Assembly: GCA_913052445.1 (NCBI GenBank)
Contig: CAJXDP010000005.1
Coordinates: 1 to 60,700, forward strand
DNA: 60,700 nt
Direction: 5' to 3'
Source: an uncultured Formosa sp.
GTDB taxonomy: Bacteria; Bacteroidota; Bacteroidia; Flavobacteriales; Flavobacteriaceae
Part shown: positions 18,244 through 26,901 of the stretch, one piece after another
Layout: each line of letters opens with the position of its first letter
Numbering within the stretch: position 1 is the stretch's first letter
Program-made: the position numbers and the translations under genes
The notes under the pieces: model-generated
What the model saw: the letters and a program-made list of their open reading frames with translations, nothing else
What the model was told of the DNA's origin: nothing
Database searches by the model: none

Positions 18244-20249
18244 GATAGTTCGAGTGTTATTAAAGATTGAGGTATAATTTTTTGACCCGTTTTTATCGAT
18301 TGTTTTGAAACACGACCAATTCCAGAGGTCTGAACCTTAAGACCCATGTTTTCTAATATAGAAATAGCATCCATTGCTGACATCCCCTTTAAATTAGGCA
18401 TTACCGTTTTGTAATCTTGTGCCACGGCATAATACTTACTGTAGTTGGCTTCAACAGATTCTGATTTTTTATTCACATCTTCAACCTTATCAATAATAGG
18501 AGAATCCCTATATATTTTCTGTGCTATTTTCTTAAACACAGGGCCAGAAACATCCGCTCCATAATATCCTACGCTTTTGTTTGGTTCATGAATTACTACT
18601 ATACAAGAATATTTAGGGTTTTCCGCTGGAAAATAACCAGAAAAAGAGGATATATAACTTAACTGATCTTTGTTTAAATAGTCTTTTTGACACGTACCTG
18701 TTTTTCCTGCCATTGAGAATTTTTCAGAGTACAATTTATGTCCAGTCCCGTGGGCTTTTTCAACTACATTCTTAAGCAGCTGCTGTAATTTTAATACGGT
18801 TTCTTTCGAACAAATCTGAGGATTGATTACTTCTGTCTGAAAAGTTTCAATTGAGTTATCAATTTCTTTTATTTCTCTTAAAAACTTTGGTCTTACCATA
18901 ACACCATCGTTAGCAATAGAGTTATAAAAAGTTAACGTTTGAAGTGGGGTGAAAGAAACTCCGTAACCATAGGCCATCCATTCTAAAGCAATACCACTCC
19001 AACGACCATTTTTAATTCTTGGATCCGGAATAATAGATCGCCCTTCACCAATAAGAGGTAACCCAAGAGAATCCTGAAGATTCATCCGATACAACCCATC
19101 CACAAATTTTTCTGGGTTATTTTTATATGCGCCATGAATGGCTTTTACAATTCCTGTATTTGAAGAAACTTCAAAAGCTCTGGCGATTGATATATTTCCA
19201 TATCCACCACTTTTTGCATCCCTTACCTTTTTTCCATAATATGACAAAACACCTTTTTCAGTATCAACCATCGATGTAGTATCAATGACTTTATCTTCTA
19301 GAGCAACCGCTAATGCCATTAGCTTAAAGGTAGACCCAGGCTCATGTGATTCTCCAACAGCATAGTTAAGCCGTTCATAATACAAGCCTTCACTATTTCT
19401 TCCTAGATTAGATATGGCTCTAATTTCACCTGTTTTTGTTTCCATTACAACAACCGTTCCATGGTCGGCTTTGTACATTTCTAACTGATCTAAAAGAGCA
19501 TGATGAGCTATATCTTGAATATTAACATCAATCGTAGTGTAAATATCATAACCGTCTTGGGGATCAAGTTGATTAAAATCATCTATTGGCTTCCATTGTC
19601 CTTTACCAATTTTTTGCTTACGTCTCTGCCCATCAACACCTCTTAAGTATTTTTTACCAAATGCTCCATCAATACCAACACGTGTAACGTTACCAAAGTC
19701 ATCAAAACGCTCATACCCAATTAATCTTTGTGCTATTGCCCCCATAGGATAGTCACGTTTCGTGTATTGTTCTACAATCAACCCGCCTTTGAAAGCTCCT
19801 AGTCTCAAAAGAGGGAAGTTTCTAAATTTTAAATATTGTGAATACCCTAAATTGCTAGCTAAGAGAAAGAAGCGGTTTTTATTCTTTCGTGCTAAATTCA
19901 ACTTTTGTACATATTCGTTGGATGAAGCTCCATGAAAGCTAGCCAAAGAATCGCTTAATGCACTGATGTATTTTTCATAGTTTTTGATTGAGGGAGCCAA
20001 TAGATCAATTCGAATATCATATTTTGGGACTGATGTCGCCAACAAGCTACCGCCCACAGAATATACATTACCTCGATTAGCTGGAATCTTAACATCTTTA
20101 ATCGTTCGCTGCTCTGAAAGTCCACGATAATCAGCTCCATGAACAAACTGGATTGTGATTAATTTATAAACCACTAAAAGCGCAAAAATGAACATGACTA
20201 CAGATGTGAAGTACAGTTTGTTCATAATAGACTTTTCAGTTGATAGCAT
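18240..20249 (-). CDS. ftsI: Septal penicillin-binding protein FtsI (PBP3) with PASTA domain
   Basis: FtsI is the transpeptidase that cross-links septal peptidoglycan. One membrane segment is near the N-terminus (YFTSVVMFIFALLVVYKLI). The active-site serine is in EPGSTFKLMALA (SxxK), then SSNTG (SxN) and KTGTC (KTG). A single PASTA domain is at the C-terminus (VMPNLKGMSAMDAISILENM). I chose ATG at 20249 (MLSTEKSIMNKLY, 669 residues). A start 16 codons upstream is possible, but it would overlap ftsL by over 40 bp and adds residues not seen in relatives. Confidence 0.94.
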   Translation of the reverse strand: MLSTEKSIMNKLYFTSVVMFIFALLVVYKLITIQFVHGADYRGLSEQRTIKDVKIPANRGNVYSVGGSLLATSVPKYDIRIDLLAPSIKNYEKYISALSDSLASFHGASSNEYVQKLNLARKNKNRFFLLASNLGYSQYLKFRNFPLLRLGAFKGGLIVEQYTKRDYPMGAIAQRLIGYERFDDFGNVTRVGIDGAFGKKYLRGVDGQRRKQKIGKGQWKPIDDFNQLDPQDGYDIYTTIDVNIQDIAHHALLDQLEMYKADHGTVVVMETKTGEIRAISNLGRNSEGLYYERLNYAVGESHEPGSTFKLMALAVALEDKVIDTTSMVDTEKGVLSYYGKKVRDAKSGGYGNISIARAFEVSSNTGIVKAIHGAYKNNPEKFVDGLYRMNLQDSLGLPLIGEGRSIIPDPRIKNGRWSGIALEWMAYGYGVSFTPLQTLTFYNSIANDGVMVRPKFLREIKEIDNSIETFQTEVINPQICSKETVLKLQQLLKNVVEKAHGTGHKLYSEKFSMAGKTGTCQKDYLNKDQLSYISSFSGYFPAENPKYSCIVVIHEPNKSVGYYGADVSGPVFKKIAQKIYRDSPIIDKVEDVNKKSESVEANYSKYYAVAQDYKTVMPNLKGMSAMDAISILENMGLKVQTSGIGRVSKQSIKTGQKIIPQSLITLELS

Positions 20250-20253
20250 TGAC

Positions 20254-20574
20254 TTAATTAGATTTAGATTTAATAATGATTTTAAAAGGCGGATCAACAG
20301 AGGTCTTAATCCTGTTGGAAGAAAGTCGTTTTTTAATAACGGACTCCATTTTAAACTCCATTAACAAGGCACGTGTTTCGACATAAGATGAACGACGCTC
20401 CTTAACCCTTTCATTTAATCGAGCAATTTCATGCACCTTGCGATCAGTCGTATGAGAGCTGGCAATCATTAATATGGCTAATGTTAAAAAAAAGAAAATG
20501 AGACGCCAATTTTTAAAAGCTCCATCGCTAACGAGAAAAGTTCCTTTTAAAATATTATATATTCTGTTTTTCAT
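20254..20574 (-). CDS. ftsL: FtsL-like cell division protein
   Basis: The 106-residue protein has a single membrane segment (LIFFFLTLAILMIASS, about 25-40) followed by a short heptad-rich helix (HEIARLNERVKERRSSYVETR). That is the build of the divisome protein FtsL, which pairs with FtsB/DivIC and FtsQ. The sequence itself is poorly conserved; the place between rsmH and ftsI decides the call. Confidence 0.85.
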   Translation of the reverse strand: MKNRIYNILKGTFLVSDGAFKNWRLIFFFLTLAILMIASSHTTDRKVHEIARLNERVKERRSSYVETRALLMEFKMESVIKKRLSSNRIKTSVDPPFKIIIKSKSN

Positions 20575-20583
20575 TTACAGCTA

Positions 20584-21492
20584 TTAATTTACTTTTTTAG
20601 CAATTCTTAACTTAGCACTTCGCGCTCTGTTATTTGACTTTATTTCAGATAATGTTGGAACAATTAAGCCTCCAACTTTTTTGAAAGGAACTTCAAAATT
20701 TCCAAAAACATCTTTTTCAGGCTCACCTTGGAATAAACCATTTCTTATAAACCGCTTAACCAAGCGGTCTTCTAATGAGTGATACGAAATAATACTTAGT
20801 CGTCCATCAGTTTTTAGTAAATAAGGCGTCTGTAATAAAAAAGCTTTAAGTACTTCAATCTCTTGATTCACTTCTATTCTAATCGCTTGATAAATTTGCG
20901 CTAGTATCTTATTTTCTCTGCCTTGAGGTAAATGTTTTTTCAAAATAGCTTTCAAACTAAACGTAGTATCTATTGACTGTATTTGACGAGCTTGAACTAT
21001 TGTTTTTGCCAATACTGGAGCAGTCCTTAATTCTCCATACTTCCATAGCACTTGACGTAGAGCCTCTTCTTCATAGTTATTAACTAATGAATGTGCTGAT
21101 AACACATCCTGTTGATTCATCCTCATATCTAACATCGCATCAAAACGAATCGAAAATCCCCTCTCTGGCTCATCAAATTGATGCGACGAAACGCCAAAAT
21201 CAGCTAAGATTCCATCTACAGACTTAACTCCATGAAATCTCAAAAATCGCTGTATAAATCTAAAATTTTCATTGATCAATAAAAATCGAGGATCATCTAT
21301 CATATTTAAAAGAGCGTCTTTATCTTGATCAAAAGCGATAAGTCGACCGTTAGGCCCTAAGCATGCAAGGATTTCCCTACTGTGACCGCCACCCCCGAAA
21401 GTTACGTCAACATATACACCATCATGCTTTATGTTTAAACCAGCTACGGTCTCTTTAAGCAATACTGGCTTATGATACTCCATCTGTATCAT
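20584..21492 (-). CDS. rsmH: 16S rRNA (cytosine-1402-N4) methyltransferase RsmH
   Basis: RsmH methylates C1402 of 16S rRNA using S-adenosylmethionine. The SAM site VDVTFGGGGHSREIL, the motif DFGVSSHQFDEPERGFSIR and the late SYHSLEDRLVKRFIR are all intact. The start is either 21492 or the second Met at 21483 (MEYHKPVLL), which fits homologues well; both overlap the end of mraZ. The product is about 300 residues. Confidence 0.96.
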   Translation of the reverse strand: MIQMEYHKPVLLKETVAGLNIKHDGVYVDVTFGGGGHSREILACLGPNGRLIAFDQDKDALLNMIDDPRFLLINENFRFIQRFLRFHGVKSVDGILADFGVSSHQFDEPERGFSIRFDAMLDMRMNQQDVLSAHSLVNNYEEEALRQVLWKYGELRTAPVLAKTIVQARQIQSIDTTFSLKAILKKHLPQGRENKILAQIYQAIRIEVNQEIEVLKAFLLQTPYLLKTDGRLSIISYHSLEDRLVKRFIRNGLFQGEPEKDVFGNFEVPFKKVGGLIVPTLSEIKSNNRARSAKLRIAKKVN

Positions 21493-21937
21493 CTTGCCCC
21501 ATTACATCTTCAGCAAGACCGGCAAAATCACCCGCAGCATCATTAATGGCTTTTTCATATTTATCTTTGTCCCAGATTTCAATAATATTAACTGCAGAGG
21601 TCACGACGATTTCCTTGGATATCCCAGCAAAGCCCACAAGATCCTTTGAAATAAGTAAACGACCAGAGACATCTAAATCTACCGGCTTGACTCCCGCAGT
21701 AAAACGTCTTATGAAATCATTATTTTTTTTCTTAAATCGATTGAGCTTATTAACGTTTTGCATCAAATCCTCCCACTCACCCATTGGATACAACTCAAGA
21801 CATGGCTGAAAAACCGCACGCTTCAAAACAAAGCCGGCGCCCATTACAGAAGCCAGCTGTTTTTTGAAGGCGACCGGCAGCATCAAACGCCCCTTGGTAT
21901 CAACCTTACATTCATATGTTCCAATTAAAGTATTCAA
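21470..21937 (-). CDS. mraZ: Transcriptional regulator MraZ
   Basis: MraZ is a ring-forming DNA-binding protein with two AbrB-like half domains, visible as YECKVDTKGRLMLPVAFK (8-25) and PVDLDVSGRLLISKDLVGFA (about 80-100). It represses the dcw operon that it heads. The product is 155 residues. The family start aligns with a TTG codon at 21937; an in-frame stop lies four codons upstream and no ATG lies between, so TTG is the likely start. Three direct repeats upstream are the probable binding site. Confidence 0.94.
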   Translation of the reverse strand: MNTLIGTYECKVDTKGRLMLPVAFKKQLASVMGAGFVLKRAVFQPCLELYPMGEWEDLMQNVNKLNRFKKKNNDFIRRFTAGVKPVDLDVSGRLLISKDLVGFAGISKEIVVTSAVNIIEIWDKDKYEKAINDAAGDFAGLAEDVMGQDDTDGVS

Positions 21938-21971
21938 TTTTTGATATTATAATTTAACAGATTAATTAATT

Positions 21972-21979
21972 CAAAGCTA
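21972..21979 (-). promoter_or_regulatory. Promoter -7 element of mraZ/dcw operon
   Basis: Read on the - strand this is TAGCTTTG, matching the Bacteroidota -7 consensus TAnnTTTG. It lies 34 bp before the mraZ start. The expected -33 position falls inside the three MraZ repeats, and no good TTG is seen there. Confidence 0.6.
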
Positions 21980-21987
21980 AAAAATAT

Positions 21988-22015
21988 TTACCACATTTTA
22001 CCACATTTTACCACA
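21988..22015 (-). promoter_or_regulatory. MraZ operator: three TGTGGT repeats with 10-bp period
   Basis: On the - strand TGTGGTAAAA appears twice, followed by TGTGGTAAAT, all spaced by exactly one helical turn. Known MraZ sites are short direct repeats containing TGG or GTG with a 10-bp period upstream of mraZ. The repeats overlap the -33 region, so binding should block RNA polymerase. The site is inferred from position and pattern. Confidence 0.75.
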
Positions 22016-22259
22016 ATATTATTAAAATTCTATTAACGGCAAAATACTTCGATTAAATGCGTAAATTTATTATCTATATTAAATATTTATAGAGTGGAAA
22101 ATGGTATTTAAAATAGCCTATTAATTACTTTAATTAGACCAAAAAAGGGCCTAAAAAAAAGCTTAATGGGTCAATACTTATATATGCTGAAGAATAAAAA
22201 ATCAATATTTTTTAATTTAATTTGTGTAGATTTGCATTAAACCAATTTTCAGTGATCAA
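22016..22259. other. AT-rich divergent intergenic region between mraZ and the hydrolase gene
   Basis: No coding frame is convincing here. Apart from the hydrolase promoter at 22227-22234 I see only AT-rich sequence and an inverted pair of short T- and A-runs near 22140-22160 without clear meaning. Confidence 0.5.
22227..22234 (+). promoter_or_regulatory. Promoter -7 element of the alpha/beta hydrolase gene
   Basis: TAGATTTG matches TAnnTTTG and lies 25 bp before the start codon at 22260. The region about 20 bp upstream is T-rich but without a clear TTG. Confidence 0.5.
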
Positions 22260-23024
22260 ATGAATTATAGTTTTAAAAAAAAGGGTAAATTCAATTATGT
22301 AGAAATTGGTAAAGGACGACCAATAATAATCCTTCATGGGTTAATGGGAGGCTTAAGCAATTTCACTGGAGTTACTGAATTTTTTAATGAAAATGGTTAT
22401 AAAGTAGTACTGCCTGAACTTCCTTTATATTCTTTACCACTACTTAGCACGAATGTCAAAACTTTTGCAGAATACCTTAAGGAATTTATTGACTTTCTAG
22501 GTTTTGATGAAGTTATTCTACTTGGGAATTCTCTTGGAGGACATATTGGATTACTTTACACAAAACTATACCCCACTAAAGTAAAAGCACTGGTTATTAC
22601 AGGAAGCTCTGGACTTTACGAAAGTGCTATGGGCAGTGGTTACACAAAACGCAGTGACTACGAAGTCATGAAAGCAAAAGTTCAGGAAGTGTTTTATGAT
22701 CCTGAAGTCGCTTCTAAAGAAATGATAGATGAGGTATTTGCAAGCGTCAATGACCGAAGTAAACTTATAAAAACTCTTGCTATTGCTAAAAGTGCTATTA
22801 GACACAATATGGCAAAAGATCTACCAAATATCACAACACCAACTTGTATTGTTTGGGGGAAAAATGACATCGTCACTCCACCTGACGTAGGGTTAGAGTT
22901 TAATAATCTTCTACCCGACTCAGAATTATTCTGGATCGATAAATGTGGTCATGCAGCAATGATGGAACACCCAGACACATTCAATAAGATCGTATTTGAT
23001 TGGCTTAATAATAGAGAGCTGTAA
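22260..23024 (+). CDS. Alpha/beta hydrolase
   Basis: The 254-residue protein is an alpha/beta-fold hydrolase without a signal peptide, so cytoplasmic. The oxyanion motif HGLMGG is near residue 26, the nucleophile serine sits in LLGNSLGGHIGL, the acid is probably in WGKNDIVTPP, and the histidine in DKCGHAAMMEHP. The substrate is unknown. It is followed by engB after 13 bp on the same strand, an order common in Flavobacteriia. Confidence 0.88.
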   Translation: MNYSFKKKGKFNYVEIGKGRPIIILHGLMGGLSNFTGVTEFFNENGYKVVLPELPLYSLPLLSTNVKTFAEYLKEFIDFLGFDEVILLGNSLGGHIGLLYTKLYPTKVKALVITGSSGLYESAMGSGYTKRSDYEVMKAKVQEVFYDPEVASKEMIDEVFASVNDRSKLIKTLAIAKSAIRHNMAKDLPNITTPTCIVWGKNDIVTPPDVGLEFNNLLPDSELFWIDKCGHAAMMEHPDTFNKIVFDWLNNREL

Positions 23025-23037
23025 AAATCAAATCATT

Positions 23038-23664
23038 ATGCAAATTAAAACTGCTGAATTTGTAGTAAGCAACCAAGAGGTTTCTAAATGCCCTACAAAT
23101 CAACTACCTGAATATGCTTTTATTGGACGTAGTAACGTTGGAAAATCTTCGTTAATTAACATGTTAACCAATCAAAAGAGTTTGGCCAAAACATCTGGAA
23201 GGCCTGGAAAAACTCAGCTTATTAATCATTTTTTGATTAACAAAGATTGGTTTTTAGTTGACTTACCTGGGTATGGATATGCTCGCGTGTCAAAATCTGC
23301 GAAGAAAACATTTCAGAAATTTATAACTATTTACTTTAGAGAACGAAAACAATTAATTTCTGCCTTTGTTTTGGTTGATATTAGACATGATCCCCAATCT
23401 GTTGATTTGGCATTTATGCAATGGCTTGGAGAACACAACATACCGTTTTCAATTATTTTTACAAAAGCAGATAAATTACGCCCAAAAGCTATTGAAAAAC
23501 ATATTGAGAGTTACAAAAATAAGTTGCTTGAATTTTGGGAAGAAATACCAAACTACTTTATTACATCTTCTACAAATTATTCTGGAAAAGAAGCATTATT
23601 AAACTACATTGGTGGGGTTAATAATGAGATCGCTAACGAAACTAATAAATCACATTTTCAATAA
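23038..23664 (+). CDS. engB: Ribosome biogenesis GTPase EngB (YihA/YsxC)
   Basis: EngB is a GTPase needed for large-subunit assembly. The G1 loop GRSNVGKSSLINML, G3 DLPGYGYA and G4 TKAD are present. The start at 23038 (MQIKTAEFVV, 208 residues) is chosen over an upstream frame start that would overlap the hydrolase gene. The 3' end overlaps the end of the convergent phosphatase gene by 23 bp. Confidence 0.95.
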   Translation: MQIKTAEFVVSNQEVSKCPTNQLPEYAFIGRSNVGKSSLINMLTNQKSLAKTSGRPGKTQLINHFLINKDWFLVDLPGYGYARVSKSAKKTFQKFITIYFRERKQLISAFVLVDIRHDPQSVDLAFMQWLGEHNIPFSIIFTKADKLRPKAIEKHIESYKNKLLEFWEEIPNYFITSSTNYSGKEALLNYIGGVNNEIANETNKSHFQ

Positions 23665-25288
23665 CAGTTCCTGTAGCCCCACTAGGAAATGATATACCCA
23701 GTAGTGCCGAAATCGTAGGCGCTATGTCAGTTACGCTTGTAGGCTCATAAGACGTTCCCTTCTGAACACCGTTTCCGTAAAACAATAAGGGTACATGCGT
23801 GTCATAGGTATATCCTGACCCATGAGTTGTTCCTTTAGAACCATATACAATCACACCCGGTTGAAGAGTAAATAGGACGTCTCCAGATATTTTTTGATTG
23901 TAACCATTTTGGAGCAACATTGGCAAGCCACTCTCAAAGTAAGTAGACTGCATCGTTGTGGCTGTATAGGCATTACTCAAGAAAGGATACTTGATAATTT
24001 CATTCACCACAAACCTCTGTACCTCATCTAAGTTTAGTTGCAAAGAAAGAATTCGTTCTTGGTTTAAGAAAACTTGATCATTACTTATATTTTTAACTAA
24101 ATCAGAAGCTCCATATTTTGTTTTAAGAGCCTCAAATAAAGGAGAAAAATCGTCTTTTGCTATGTTTGAACCTGGTATATTAATATCACTCAAATAAGCA
24201 GGAACCTCAGCTGCTCCGTGATCGGCAGTTAGAAATAAAGTATAATTCCCTTCTCCTATATTTTTATCTAAATAATTTAGTAAGCGCTCAATCTCTAAAT
24301 CAAGACGCAGATAAGTATCCTGCAACTCTACAGAGCTTAAACCAAAATTATGCCCTACATAATCAGTAGACGAATAACTTATGGTAAGAAAGTCCGTAAA
24401 CAAGTCATCGCCTAAACCTTCCGCCTCAATGGCAGATAAGGCAAAATCTGTGATCATTGTATTCCCAAAAGGACTTGTTTTGATGACATCAAACCCTTCA
24501 TTTGACCCCATTAGATCTTTTAAATCATAAGGAAAGATCGGGGTAGTTTTTCCATTAAATCCTTTTTCATAATTTGAATTATCAGGTCCACTTTCTTGGT
24601 ACAAATTAATATCGTAAAGCGTATTCCATGTCTTAACATAGTTTGATATATTTGAGCGAGTATTAAATTTTCTTACCCATTCAGGAAGTTCGTCCATGTA
24701 ATAAGAGCTTGTCATCCACTTTCCTTCATCTAAACCTTCAAACCAATAGGCTCCATTTGCTGTGTGTCCAGAAGGAAAAACAGCGCCTCGATCTTTGATA
24801 GAGACCCCTATCGTTTTACCTTTCATTTGTGTAAATATTCGATTTTGATCGGCAACAGTAGTAACTTTCAAGTTCGTTGGAGCTACTTTACCGTATTTAG
24901 AGTCAGCTCCGACTGGAATATACTTCCTATCTGTAGTACAATAGACCATACTTTCCTTTGTTTTATCATACCAATCATTACCTACAATCCCATGAACACT
25001 AGGGGTCGTCCCAGAAAATATCGAAGCATGGCCAGGACCAGTTAACGTCGGAATATAATTAAAATGATGATTGTTGCAGCTATATCCTTGATTCATTAAT
25101 CTTAAAAACCCTTGTGAACTGTATTTATTTTTAAAACGGTTCAGGAATTCGAAACGCATTTGATCTACCACAACGCCCACTACAAGTTTAGGCTTATTAT
25201 TTGAGACTTTATAAGATGATACTTCTAAGGAAGTGTTACATGAAAAAATGCTTAATAGCAAAAACAAATACGTGACTTTGGAATACAT
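23642..25288 (-). CDS. PafA-like alkaline phosphatase lipoprotein
   Basis: The N-terminus (VTYLFLLLSIFSCNTS) is a lipoprotein signal with Cys17 in a lipobox, so the protein is probably anchored to a membrane and exported. The body is of the alkaline phosphatase superfamily: VGVVVDQMRFEFLNRF supplies the first metal ligand, the nucleophile Thr is in GHASIFSGTTPSVHGIVGND, and TADHGAAEVP supplies further ligands. The 548 residues match PafA-type phosphatases of Bacteroidota, which release phosphate from many monoesters. A nucleotide pyrophosphatase-like activity is an alternative. Confidence 0.87.
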   Translation of the reverse strand: MYSKVTYLFLLLSIFSCNTSLEVSSYKVSNNKPKLVVGVVVDQMRFEFLNRFKNKYSSQGFLRLMNQGYSCNNHHFNYIPTLTGPGHASIFSGTTPSVHGIVGNDWYDKTKESMVYCTTDRKYIPVGADSKYGKVAPTNLKVTTVADQNRIFTQMKGKTIGVSIKDRGAVFPSGHTANGAYWFEGLDEGKWMTSSYYMDELPEWVRKFNTRSNISNYVKTWNTLYDINLYQESGPDNSNYEKGFNGKTTPIFPYDLKDLMGSNEGFDVIKTSPFGNTMITDFALSAIEAEGLGDDLFTDFLTISYSSTDYVGHNFGLSSVELQDTYLRLDLEIERLLNYLDKNIGEGNYTLFLTADHGAAEVPAYLSDINIPGSNIAKDDFSPLFEALKTKYGASDLVKNISNDQVFLNQERILSLQLNLDEVQRFVVNEIIKYPFLSNAYTATTMQSTYFESGLPMLLQNGYNQKISGDVLFTLQPGVIVYGSKGTTHGSGYTYDTHVPLLFYGNGVQKGTSYEPTSVTDIAPTISALLGISFPSGATGTVIENVIY

Positions 25289-25396
25289 GAATTTTTAGCT
25301 TAATTAATTTCAAAAATACACTAATTTTTATGATTCAATTTTATTAAAAGTAAATTAATGGATAGAATTTTTTACTTTAGCATCAATTATAATTCC

Positions 25397-26134
25397 ATGA
25401 AATACCTTCACAATATTGGGTCCTATTTTTTAATGATTGCCGAAATGTTCCGCAAACCTACCAAATGGTCTGTAATGAAACAGCTGATTCTAAAAGATAT
25501 TGAAGATCTAATCATTGGATCTTTAGGAATTGTCGCCTTTATCTCTTTTTTTGTAGGCGGCGTAATTACAATTCAAACAGCCTTGAATATTGACAACCCA
25601 TTAATTCCAAGATACTTAGTTGGATTTGCAACCAGACAATCCATTATTTTAGAGTTTGCCCCTACATTTATTTCAGTAATTATGGCTGGTAAAGTAGGGT
25701 CTTTCATTACTTCTAGCATTGGAACAATGCGTGTTACCGAACAAATTGATGCTTTGGAGGTCATGGGGATTAACTCGGTAAATTATTTAGTGTTTCCAAA
25801 GACTGTTGCTCTTTTACTTTATCCTTTTGTAATTTCTATAGCCATGTTTTTAGGAATCATTGGAGGAATGGCGGCTTGCGTGTTTGGAGGATATTCTACT
25901 TTTGAAGACTATGTGACTGGAGTTCAAATGGACTTTATGCCCTTTCACATGGTATATGCATTTATTAAAACATTAGTATTTGCATTTTTACTAGCAACTA
26001 TTCCATCCTTTCATGGATATTACATGAAAGGTGGGGCTTTAGAAGTAGGTAAAGCAAGTACTACTGCTTTTGTATGGACGAGTGTTGCTATTATTTTACT
26101 GAATTATATTTTAACTCAAATGCTTCTAAGCTAA
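25397..26134 (+). CDS. MlaE-type lipid ABC transporter permease
   Basis: The 245-residue membrane protein has about five hydrophobic segments and the family motif TEQIDALEVMGIN, with FVGGVITIQTA near the N-terminus. MlaE permeases work with an ATPase and an MCE protein to move phospholipids between membranes. The start at 25397 (MKYLHNIG) fits the family; an in-frame ATG 13 codons upstream is less likely. The ATPase gene overlaps the stop codon (TAATG), so the two are co-translated. No MCE-domain gene is adjacent here. Confidence 0.88.
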   Translation: MKYLHNIGSYFLMIAEMFRKPTKWSVMKQLILKDIEDLIIGSLGIVAFISFFVGGVITIQTALNIDNPLIPRYLVGFATRQSIILEFAPTFISVIMAGKVGSFITSSIGTMRVTEQIDALEVMGINSVNYLVFPKTVALLLYPFVISIAMFLGIIGGMAACVFGGYSTFEDYVTGVQMDFMPFHMVYAFIKTLVFAFLLATIPSFHGYYMKGGALEVGKASTTAFVWTSVAIILLNYILTQMLLS

Positions 26135-26898
26135 TGATCGAAGTTAAAAATTTACACAAATCATTTGGAGACTCTCAAGTATTGAAAGGGATTTCAACCT
26201 TATTTGAAAAAGGAAAAACCAATCTTATCATTGGTCAAAGTGGCTCTGGTAAAACAGTCTTATTAAAGTGCTTACTTGGACTTTTTGACTACCATAAAGG
26301 CAGTATAGGCTATGATGATAAATTGTTTTTGAGTCTATCGGCTAATGAAAAACGAACATTACGCTCACAAATTGGAATGGTATTTCAAGGAGGTGCTTTA
26401 TTTGACTCGTTAACCATAGCTGAAAATGTTATGTTTCCACTAAGAATGTTCACTGACCAATCACAAAGTGAAATGGAGGAGCGTGCCAACTCTGCTTTAA
26501 AAAGGGTGAATCTTCAAAATGCTCATAATAAAATGCCTAGTGAGGCTTCTGGAGGAATGCAAAAACGTGTCGCTATAGCTAGGGCTATTGTTAACAACCC
26601 TAAATATTTGTTTTGTGATGAGCCAAATTCTGGCTTGGATCCAAAAACTGCTATTGTCATTGATAATTTAATTCAAGAAATTACAAAAGAATACGATATT
26701 GTCACAGTAATAAACTCTCATGACATGAATTCAGTCATGGAGATTGGAGAGAAAATTATATTTCTAAAAGACGGACTCAAAGCCTGGGAAGGAAATAAGG
26801 ACACCATCTTTAAAACGGACAACGAAGTGGTTACAGACTTTGTATATTCCTCCAACTTATTTAAAAAAGTGCGTAAGATGTACTTAGACGACCATTAG
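26134..26898 (+). CDS. MlaF-type ABC transporter ATPase
   Basis: The 254-residue ATPase has Walker A GQSGSGKT, the signature ASGGMQKRVAIARAI and Walker B YLFCDEPNSGLDP. The ASGGMQKR form with KR after the signature is typical of MlaF-like ATPases. It powers the permease encoded just upstream. The start ATG shares a base with the permease stop codon; a longer frame from 26074 was rejected since it lies within the permease gene. Confidence 0.9.
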   Translation: MIEVKNLHKSFGDSQVLKGISTLFEKGKTNLIIGQSGSGKTVLLKCLLGLFDYHKGSIGYDDKLFLSLSANEKRTLRSQIGMVFQGGALFDSLTIAENVMFPLRMFTDQSQSEMEERANSALKRVNLQNAHNKMPSEASGGMQKRVAIARAIVNNPKYLFCDEPNSGLDPKTAIVIDNLIQEITKEYDIVTVINSHDMNSVMEIGEKIIFLKDGLKAWEGNKDTIFKTDNEVVTDFVYSSNLFKKVRKMYLDDH

Positions 26899-26901
26899 AT
26901 G

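Noticed and set aside
21988-22015. Short tandem repeat as a possible CRISPR remnant
   Set aside because: The unit is 10 bp with no spacers, is placed as an operator, and there are no cas genes.
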